Shown here piece after piece: positions 5,269 to 11,618 of a stretch of DNA of 13,895 nt; the stretch's first letter is position 1, and each line of letters opens with the position of its first letter. Both the position numbers and the translations under genes were made by a program. The DNA comes from a bacterium (GTDB taxonomy: Bacteria; Patescibacteriota; Minisyncoccia; Phycocordibacterales; UBA2163), in contig JABGQE010000016.1 in the NCBI GenBank assembly GCA_018648925.1, positions 1-13,895 on the forward strand, given 5' to 3'. The notes under the pieces were generated by a model, which ran no database searches, was not told the DNA's origin, and worked only from the letters and a program-made list of their open reading frames with translations.

Positions 5269-6686
5269 TATTTTCTTGCAAATAAAGTTTCTGGCATTTT
5301 GTTTTCCAGCACTGCGTTTTTTATTTTTTCTGATGTTTCAGGTAGGATTGCCTCAAGCATTTGCGCTATAGCGTGAAGCTTGATAGTAATATTCTCTATA
5401 AGCTCTAAACCTTTCTTTTTATCATCCTTAATGATACTAAACGGCTTTTCTGTCTGTATGTATCCATCTAAGTCTCCTATATGTTCCCATATCAAATCCA
5501 TAGCTTTACTTATTTCAAAGCTCTCTACCAAACCTATGAGCTCTTCTGAAAGCTGTGTATCTGGCAGCTCAACTGGCTTATCTAAGTGTGTCTCAGCAAG
5601 CTTCATTATTCTAGCTGTAAGATTACCTATGCCATTCGCTAAGTTTGCATTGTATGCGTCTTTAAATTTATCTTTTGTAAAGTCACTATCCTCAAACGGA
5701 TTAATATGTCGCGCTAAGTAGTACCGCAGTGCATCTATTCCATACTCTTCTACAAGCTCTTTAGGATTTACCACGTTGCCTACACTTTTACTCATCTTCG
5801 CACCGTCTATCATTATAAAGCCGTGGATTACAATCTGCTTTGACGGCGGAAGCCCAACGGAGAAAAGCATCGCCTGGAACATAGCAGCCTGCTGACGCAC
5901 TTGGTCTTTACCAGCAAACTGTGTCACTGGCCACCACTTTTCAAACCTTTCTATATCCTCCGGCCAACCTATAGCTGAAATATAGTTCACAAGAGCATCA
6001 AACCACACATACATCACATGCTCGTCGTCATCTGGTACTTCTACTCCCCAGGGCATCTTACTTTTGAGCCTTGAAATACTAAAGTCCTCAAGTCCACGCT
6101 CTACAAACTTTATGATTTCATTAAATCTAAAACTTGGTATCACAAGCTGTGGATTTTCTTTATATAAATCTAAAAGTGGTTGTTGGTATTTTGAAAATTT
6201 AAAAAAGTAATTCTCTTCCTCTATTGTTTCAAGCTCTTTGTCGGGGTGGTCCGCACAACATCCTTCTACTAGATCAGAATCTGTTTTCTCAAGCTCACAG
6301 TTTACACAATACTTTGTCTTGTATAGTTTTTTATAAATATCACCTTTTGCAAGAGACTGCCTCCAAAACTCTTGCGCCGCACTCTTATGGTGTTCATCTG
6401 TAGTCCGTATAAAATTATCGTAACTTAAGTTAAGTGTGTCTTTAAGTTGCTTAAACTTCTCTGCATATTCGTCTACATATTTTTGTGGATCTATATTCCC
6501 CTCAAGTGCTTTTGTATAAACCTTTTGTCCATGCTCATCAGCCCCAGTATTGAAAAATACATTATCACCCACAAGTCGTCTATGCCGCGCGACGATGTCA
6601 GCCGTTACAAATTCAAAAGCCGCCCCAATATGTGGGTCAGCGTTTACGTATGGAAGTGTTGTAGTTAAATAGAAATTTTTATCCAT
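5268..6686 (-). CDS. metG: Methionyl-tRNA synthetase, short form with divergent active-site motifs
   Basis: A class I aminoacyl-tRNA synthetase that joins methionine to tRNA-Met (numbering here from the alternative upstream ATG at 6692, two codons longer). It has the Rossmann catalytic domain with Y-V-N-A-D-P-H-I-G-A (15-24), where HIGH is replaced by HIGA, and a zinc-type knuckle C-V-N-C...C-C-A-D-H-P (129-150). M-Y-V-W-F-D-A-L-V-N-Y (227-237) is present, as is a changed substrate-pocket helix G-K-D-Q-V-R-Q-Q-A-A-M-F-Q (261-273). The KMSKS loop is K-M-S-K-S (299-303), and a helical anticodon domain runs from about 340 to 474. The C-terminal dimerising tRNA-binding domain of longer MetRS forms is missing. 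The ATG at 6686 is preferred because homologues begin near this point. It overlaps the preceding gene by 8 nt (14 nt for ATG 6692), and its stop overlaps the tatD start. Confidence 0.94.
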   Translation of the reverse strand: MDKNFYLTTTLPYVNADPHIGAAFEFVTADIVARHRRLVGDNVFFNTGADEHGQKVYTKALEGNIDPQKYVDEYAEKFKQLKDTLNLSYDNFIRTTDEHHKSAAQEFWRQSLAKGDIYKKLYKTKYCVNCELEKTDSDLVEGCCADHPDKELETIEEENYFFKFSKYQQPLLDLYKENPQLVIPSFRFNEIIKFVERGLEDFSISRLKSKMPWGVEVPDDDEHVMYVWFDALVNYISAIGWPEDIERFEKWWPVTQFAGKDQVRQQAAMFQAMLFSVGLPPSKQIVIHGFIMIDGAKMSKSVGNVVNPKELVEEYGIDALRYYLARHINPFEDSDFTKDKFKDAYNANLANGIGNLTARIMKLAETHLDKPVELPDTQLSEELIGLVESFEISKAMDLIWEHIGDLDGYIQTEKPFSIIKDDKKKGLELIENITIKLHAIAQMLEAILPETSEKIKNAVLENKMPETLFARK

Positions 6687-7767
6687 TACCACTAATACTA
6701 GTCTTTTGTGGATGTTTTTTCAAGAATGTCTCCTTTTCTTTTTGAACATCTTTTACAAGCTCTTGGACAATGGCGGCTATAGGCACGGCCAAAATTAGCC
6801 CTAAGAAACCGGCAAATTGGGCACCAATAATAAGTGCGATGATCACCATAAGTGGTGGCACACCAACAACTTTTGTCACTACAAGCGGATAAATAAGGTG
6901 ATTTTCAAACTGCTGGATTATTACATAAAGCCCTGTGACCATAAGTCCTAAGGTCACACCTCCATCTACAGACGCTATTGCAATCCCTGGGATTGCAGCG
7001 AGAAATGCTCCGAAAAGCGGTATAAGCTCAAATATACCAGCAAGCACTGCCAGAAGTAGAGCATAGCGTACATCAAGTATTGTAAGTCCCATATATACCA
7101 AAACACCTACAATAAGCGCGAGGATTAATTGCCCCTGCATCCACCGTCCTATTTTTACTTGAGAGCGTTTCCACAAGTCTAATACGTAATGATGTTGTTT
7201 TACTGGAGTTACGACACGAATAAAATCGTCAATACCTGTCTCTTGTACTGCAAAATAAAATGAAAATACTATTATAAGAATAAAACTAAACGCACCACCA
7301 AAGATAACACTTATTGATTTTACAAAACCTTCAGATAGATTACTAAACGACTCCTGAATACTTAGTAATGCGTCACGAAGTGAAAACGTCTTTACTATTG
7401 ACTCTGAACCACTTAAGAAATCCCCTCCGATAGTACTAGAGAGATCAAGCGAACTTGTATATGTAGGTAAAAGCGCTAAAAAGTTTGAAGCTTCTTGAAG
7501 CAAAGTCGGTACAAAGAAATAAAATATACTCAACAGTCCAAGTAGCATAAGCACATACACCAAAAGTACTGAGAGGACTCTTGGCATCTTGTAAGACATG
7601 AACCATTTAGTGATTGGCTCTATAGCTGAGGCTATTACTATAGCTGTAATCACAATAAGAACTAAATCTTTCAGATAAAAAAGTACGCCCACCAAAAGTA
7701 TTAGCAAAATACTTTTTATGATTGTTCCGGAACTAATTGTAATATTCATATTTTTTAAACGTTCCAT
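6679..7767 (-). CDS. AI-2E family (YdjX/PerM-type) multi-pass membrane transporter
   Basis: A 362-aa integral membrane protein of the AI-2E/PerM permease family. Members are proposed exporters of the signal autoinducer-2 or, in some cases, Na+/H+ antiporters, and the substrate cannot be read from sequence. Hydrophobic segments are seen near 15-32, 34-50, 63-88, 152-174, 211-232, 236-262, 268-286 and 306-336. Family hallmarks are the F-E-L-I-P-L-F-G-A-F-L-A-A-I-P stretch (246-260), Q-Q-F-E-N-H-L-I-Y-P-L-V (285-296), and the final G-L-I-L-A-V-P-I-A-A (323-332). A large polar loop lies between about 90 and 150. It starts 18 nt after the glyS stop and overlaps metG, so it is in the same transcript. 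A second Met at residue 7 is an alternative start. Neither has a Shine-Dalgarno sequence. Confidence 0.92.
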   Translation of the reverse strand: MERLKNMNITISSGTIIKSILLILLVGVLFYLKDLVLIVITAIVIASAIEPITKWFMSYKMPRVLSVLLVYVLMLLGLLSIFYFFVPTLLQEASNFLALLPTYTSSLDLSSTIGGDFLSGSESIVKTFSLRDALLSIQESFSNLSEGFVKSISVIFGGAFSFILIIVFSFYFAVQETGIDDFIRVVTPVKQHHYVLDLWKRSQVKIGRWMQGQLILALIVGVLVYMGLTILDVRYALLLAVLAGIFELIPLFGAFLAAIPGIAIASVDGGVTLGLMVTGLYVIIQQFENHLIYPLVVTKVVGVPPLMVIIALIIGAQFAGFLGLILAVPIAAIVQELVKDVQKEKETFLKKHPQKTSISGNG

Positions 7768-7785
7768 ATTACTATAATAATAGCA

Positions 7786-9069
7786 CTATATTGATATGGA
7801 AGAAACAATATCTTCTATTTTTATGCGTTTTTGCTCGCCTGTGTCGCGATCACGTAGTGTTACTGTATCGTCTTCAAGTGTGTCAAAGTCTATTGTTATA
7901 CAATTTGGTGTACCTATTTCGTCTTGTCTACGGTAGCGCTTACCAATGTTGCCATTGTCATCAAACATTGTTTGCGGGATTTCTTTCCGCACTATCTCAA
8001 ACACTTCACGTGCTTTTGCTACAAGTTCTGGTTTGTTCTTAAGAAGTGGAAATACTGCTACTTTTACAGGCGCTAAGTTTGGTTTAAATTTGAGATATAC
8101 CCTTTCTTCACCTCCTAATTCGTCTTCTGTGTATGCTTCATTAAGTAAAGCAAATACTATCCTATCTACACCAAATGATGGCTCTATAACATGTGGGATA
8201 AACCTCTCACCCTCTCTATCATCAAGATAGTCTAATTTGTGATTTGTAAGGTCGTAATTAGTCCTGTAAGCAAGCCCGAATAGCTCACTTCTACCAAATG
8301 GAAAGTCATATTCAAAATCAATAGTCTTTTTTGAGTAATGCGCTCTGTCTTTGTCTTCAACATCAAGTTCGTGCACAACATCTTTATTTAAACCGATTTC
8401 ATTTAACCATTCCCAAGATGAAACTCTCCAATCTTCAAAATGTTTCTCCCATTCTTCGCCTTTGAAAAAGTACTCTATCTCCATTTGTTCAAATTCACGA
8501 GTTCTAAAGAGAAAATCTCGCGCATTTATTTCATTTCTAAATGCTTTACCAATCTGTGCAATACCAAAAGGTAATCTCGGATGAAACGAATCAATAATAT
8601 TTTTAAAGTTTACAAATATACCTTGAGCTGTCTCTGGACGTAAATATGCTACAGACGAAGAATCTTTTGATGCACCTACATTTGTCTCAAACATTTCATT
8701 AAACGATTGCTCTTCTTTTAATTCTCCTCCACATTTTGCACACTTGTTCTCTTTTAATTGATCTGCACGAAATTGAGCATTACATTTACTGCACTCAACG
8801 AGCTTTTCTGTAAAGTTTTTAAGATGTCCGCTTGCCTCCCATGTTTTTGAATTCATTATTATAGCTGCATCAAGTCCGTACATGTCTTCACGGTCATCAA
8901 CGAACTTCTTCCACCAAGAATTCTTAATATTGTTTTTAAGTGTAACCCCAAGTGGTCCAAAGTCCCACATACCAGAAAGTCCTCCCCACACCTCAGAACC
9001 TTGATATACAAAACCGCGGCGTTTTGCTAGTGATACTATTTTTTCCATTTTTCCTTCTTCTTTTTTCAT
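7786..9069 (-). CDS. glyS: Glycyl-tRNA synthetase, dimeric (alpha2) type
   Basis: A class II synthetase of the single-chain type also found in archaea, eukaryotes, Thermus and mycoplasmas, not the alpha2-beta2 type of E. coli. It shows the opening V-S-L-A-K-R-R-G-F (12-20) and motif 1 around W-D-F-G-P-L-G (35-41). A zinc ribbon with C-S-K-C (93-96) and C-A-K-C (110-113) follows, then Y-L-R-P-E-T-A-Q-G (142-150), motif 2 F-R-N-E-I...F-R-T-R-E-F-E-Q-M-E (178-197), and motif 3 E-P-S-F-G-V-D-R (297-304). The anticodon-binding domain covers about 333-425. At 427 aa it is compact, mainly because the insertions between motifs are short. ATG 9069 is annotated. Met-8 (ATG 9048) is also possible because homologues often begin near it, and AAGGA lies before it, although only 3 nt away. 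It lies 7 nt behind the surface-protein gene. Confidence 0.96.
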   Translation of the reverse strand: MKKEEGKMEKIVSLAKRRGFVYQGSEVWGGLSGMWDFGPLGVTLKNNIKNSWWKKFVDDREDMYGLDAAIIMNSKTWEASGHLKNFTEKLVECSKCNAQFRADQLKENKCAKCGGELKEEQSFNEMFETNVGASKDSSSVAYLRPETAQGIFVNFKNIIDSFHPRLPFGIAQIGKAFRNEINARDFLFRTREFEQMEIEYFFKGEEWEKHFEDWRVSSWEWLNEIGLNKDVVHELDVEDKDRAHYSKKTIDFEYDFPFGRSELFGLAYRTNYDLTNHKLDYLDDREGERFIPHVIEPSFGVDRIVFALLNEAYTEDELGGEERVYLKFKPNLAPVKVAVFPLLKNKPELVAKAREVFEIVRKEIPQTMFDDNGNIGKRYRRQDEIGTPNCITIDFDTLEDDTVTLRDRDTGEQKRIKIEDIVSSISI

Positions 9070-9076
9070 AATTTTA

Positions 9077-10996
9077 TTATTCTACCACCCTTGCGTCTTC
9101 AGTTGCAAAGCTTGGGTCTGTAAAGAGTCGTGTTGTAAGCTCTTTCTTTATAGCTTGTATTGCTGTTTCGGAGAAGCGATCGTTGCCTGCTATTGTCTGC
9201 TCGTTTACAAGCACCGGCGTGTCGCCTATCTGACTCAAGCTCGGAAGGAGTGCGACCTGAAAAGCCACTTCTCTTTGCCCTGTACTTGAGACATCTGCTT
9301 TTGGCTTAATACTGCCAACATTCCACGTTATTTGACCACCGACGGAATTAAATGAAATATCTTCGTTTATTGGACTTGTCTGCCCTACCCAGCGCACATA
9401 CGAAGGCAGAGTTGCTGTTACAATAGTATTATCAACTGTATTTGAGGAATTATTAATAGTCCATATGACAGTATATGTGGTTTCACTTTCAACCTTAGGA
9501 GGCATTGGCCCTGTATTTGTAAATGGTCCTGCAAAATACAAAGACCTTGATGTAAGCAGTAAGTCAGATGCAAGCTTTATCGTCTTCTTTAAAGATGAGT
9601 TTATAATCTGTGGTACCTGACTTTCTGATATACGTTTACCTTTTACGGTAATATCAAATAATATTTCTGGGTTTTTGAATATGTTCCCAGAGGATTGTCC
9701 TAGAGAAGCAAAAGAGAATTTTGTTTGTCCTGATTCTCCTGGACTGAGGCTTGCGAGGTCACTATTTGTCTCTCTACTAAATGTAAGTGTGTTTGTAGAT
9801 GAATCGTAAAAGCCACGGTCAGCTGAGATCGATAATTTGTCCAAAGGCGCACCAAAGAATTTGACTTCTATCTCAATGTCAGCCACACTCACTGGCATAT
9901 TGTTTACCCATGTTACGTCTGCACGTATTTCATTACCAAGTGCAGACACGTATTCTGAAGACCTGTCTCCATTTAGAGCAAGGTTAACTTCTATAAATGA
10001 TTTCTTAACAATAACTGACCTTAGTGAAGTAATAAATGCAACACCAATCTCTTTTTCGTCTCTTTCGTTTTTTATACCACTTGAGAACCTAAACACTCTC
10101 TCTTCCTCGTTTTCTCCTACTATGACCCCTCTTAATCTTATTTTCCTACTACCCTCTGGCTGTATATCTCCTAAGTCCCATACACTGTCTGTAAAAGCTG
10201 GTCCAGGAGTTGATGATATAAATTCAAAACCAAATGGATATTCAACTGAGAGTAATGCACCTTTTATTATTGTATTGGAATTTGAGGTAATCTCTACATC
10301 AAATTCCACCTCTTGTCCTGAAGTTACTTCATTTATATTTGAAACGGCAAGACTAAGTGGGGCAGAAACTAAAGTCACGTCATATATCTTTTCCGTAAAG
10401 AAGATAGCATTTGAGCCGTCTATCCTGTACTCAACAGTAACCTTAACCTTCTGTTGTGTATCCTCAGAGCCAAGCAGTATTGCCTTTACTGTTTTTTGAA
10501 TTATTTCCCCTTGAGCGACAGTGCCAATAGTCTCTCTGTATCTTGGAAGGGCTTTTGATATATTGGACGCACTACGAGTACCATCTGGATATTCAATAAG
10601 TAAATCTGCAAGCTTTATAGCAACATTATTTTTATTTGTCACAGCAATTTGCAAAGAAAGTTCTTCTCCACCGCTTATTGTAGTAGGTCCTTGTATTTCT
10701 ATATCAATATTTTGAGATGATACGACATTTGAACCACCAAAAACAAAGAATGCCGATATGGCTATAGCTAATAGAAAAAAGACAACAGAAGCGATGAGAA
10801 GTATCGATAGCATAGAGCGAGATTTCTTTTTCTTTTCTTTAAAGAGAGGTTTCGCACCCTGATCATCCCACCCTGACTTTGCCCCATAATCAATAGGGTT
10901 TAGTTCTCTGCGTTTTTTACTATCAGACCCCTTGCTACGAGAGTAGAGTCGTTTGCGCATATCTTCTATACTACTTCTGTCTCTTCCTTTTGACAT
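9077..10996 (-). CDS. Large single-pass surface protein with DUF11-like beta-sandwich repeats
   Basis: A 639-aa protein without a recognised name. Residues 1-61 are very basic and polar and probably cytoplasmic, with many K/R and the segment F-K-E-K-K-K-K-S-R just before the membrane. A single hydrophobic helix spans about 62-88. The rest is an extracytoplasmic chain of beta-rich modules. They lie at about 95-210, 212-330, 332-475 and 478-620. Recurrent patterns are G-x-E-x-x-x-x-I-x-V-T/S-N, W-D-L-G-D-I-Q-P and W-N-V-G-S-I-K-P. The last module resembles the DUF11/conserved-repeat domain seen in bacterial and archaeal surface proteins. No catalytic motif or sorting signal is seen. A role in the cell envelope or in contact with a host cell is inference. 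It starts 27 nt after recO, with an extended -10 sequence but no Shine-Dalgarno sequence. Confidence 0.85.
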   Translation of the reverse strand: MSKGRDRSSIEDMRKRLYSRSKGSDSKKRRELNPIDYGAKSGWDDQGAKPLFKEKKKKSRSMLSILLIASVVFFLLAIAISAFFVFGGSNVVSSQNIDIEIQGPTTISGGEELSLQIAVTNKNNVAIKLADLLIEYPDGTRSASNISKALPRYRETIGTVAQGEIIQKTVKAILLGSEDTQQKVKVTVEYRIDGSNAIFFTEKIYDVTLVSAPLSLAVSNINEVTSGQEVEFDVEITSNSNTIIKGALLSVEYPFGFEFISSTPGPAFTDSVWDLGDIQPEGSRKIRLRGVIVGENEEERVFRFSSGIKNERDEKEIGVAFITSLRSVIVKKSFIEVNLALNGDRSSEYVSALGNEIRADVTWVNNMPVSVADIEIEVKFFGAPLDKLSISADRGFYDSSTNTLTFSRETNSDLASLSPGESGQTKFSFASLGQSSGNIFKNPEILFDITVKGKRISESQVPQIINSSLKKTIKLASDLLLTSRSLYFAGPFTNTGPMPPKVESETTYTVIWTINNSSNTVDNTIVTATLPSYVRWVGQTSPINEDISFNSVGGQITWNVGSIKPKADVSSTGQREVAFQVALLPSLSQIGDTPVLVNEQTIAGNDRFSETAIQAIKKELTTRLFTDPSFATEDARVVE

Positions 10997-11003
10997 ATAT
11001 TTA

Positions 11004-11012
11004 AGTATATCA
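11004..11012 (-). promoter_or_regulatory. Extended -10 element before the surface-protein gene, predicted leaderless
   Basis: TGATATACT on the minus strand matches the extended -10 form TGnTATAAT with one changed base in the hexamer. Seven bases then separate it from the ATG at 10996, so transcription would start on the initiation codon. No good -35 box is found at 17 nt, which is acceptable for extended -10 promoters. It lies in the short gap behind recO. Confidence 0.45.
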
Positions 11013-11023
11013 CAATGTTTTGT

Positions 11024-11617
11024 TTACAAATGCGCTTCTTTCAATGCCCTGTTTATAGCAAAGATAATATTTTTTCTTTTTGACTTCGTCTCTTTTAGCG
11101 ATTCTGCATTTATTTTAGTTGATAGAAGCAATTCTGCAAAATTATTCTCCTTTGCAATGTATCCAAGCGAGTAAAGAATTCGTAATACTACAAGATGCTC
11201 AAAGTTCTTCAAATCTCCCTCGTTCATTTCATTAGAACGTAAATACCCTAGACCGTCTGAAAGAGAGTCAAATAAATAATCGTTCTTTTCTTCTCCATGC
11301 ACAAGCCTTTGAAGTAAGTTTAATATTTGTGTAGCAACAAACAGCTTTCCATTTTCATCTTTAAGTTCTTGATGCAAACTATACCTCTCCTCTGCCCCTG
11401 TTATCCTCCATACTTCCCTTCCTCGTACTAAAGTTGCATCTGTAAATGAAAAATCTTGTAGGCAGTAGCGTAGTTTTGACTTTTCTTCACGTACACTCCT
11501 TGCAACAGCATGCACAAGACCAATCTCCCTTGTAAATAAGGATATATACCTATTTGCCTCTCCAGAATCACGACTCCCTAAAACTATGCATTCTGTAGTA
11601 TATAGAGTATGTGACAT
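11024..11617 (-). CDS. recO: DNA repair protein RecO, short form
   Basis: A 197-aa RecO, shorter than the usual 230-260 residues. The N-terminal OB fold (about 1-80) begins T-E-C-I-V-L-G-S-R-D-S-G-E-A-N-R and continues L-F-T-R-E-I-G-L-V-H-A-V-A-R-S-V. An alpha-helical region follows, with a central R-I-L-Y-S-L-G-Y (146-153). The four-cysteine zinc finger found in many RecO proteins is absent: the only cysteines are C10 and C47. RecO loads RecA on SSB-covered ssDNA, usually with RecR, and docks on the SSB C-terminal tip. Both RecA and SSB are encoded in this window. Its ATG lies 1 nt after the ileS stop, so translation is probably coupled. Confidence 0.9.
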   Translation of the reverse strand: MSHTLYTTECIVLGSRDSGEANRYISLFTREIGLVHAVARSVREEKSKLRYCLQDFSFTDATLVRGREVWRITGAEERYSLHQELKDENGKLFVATQILNLLQRLVHGEEKNDYLFDSLSDGLGYLRSNEMNEGDLKNFEHLVVLRILYSLGYIAKENNFAELLLSTKINAESLKETKSKRKNIIFAINRALKEAHL

Positions 11618-11618
11618 T

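Noticed and set aside
9837..10499. A 220-codon open frame opposite the surface-protein gene
   Set aside because: It is the antisense shadow of a Ser/Thr-rich coding sequence. There is no recognisable domain, promoter or ribosome binding site.
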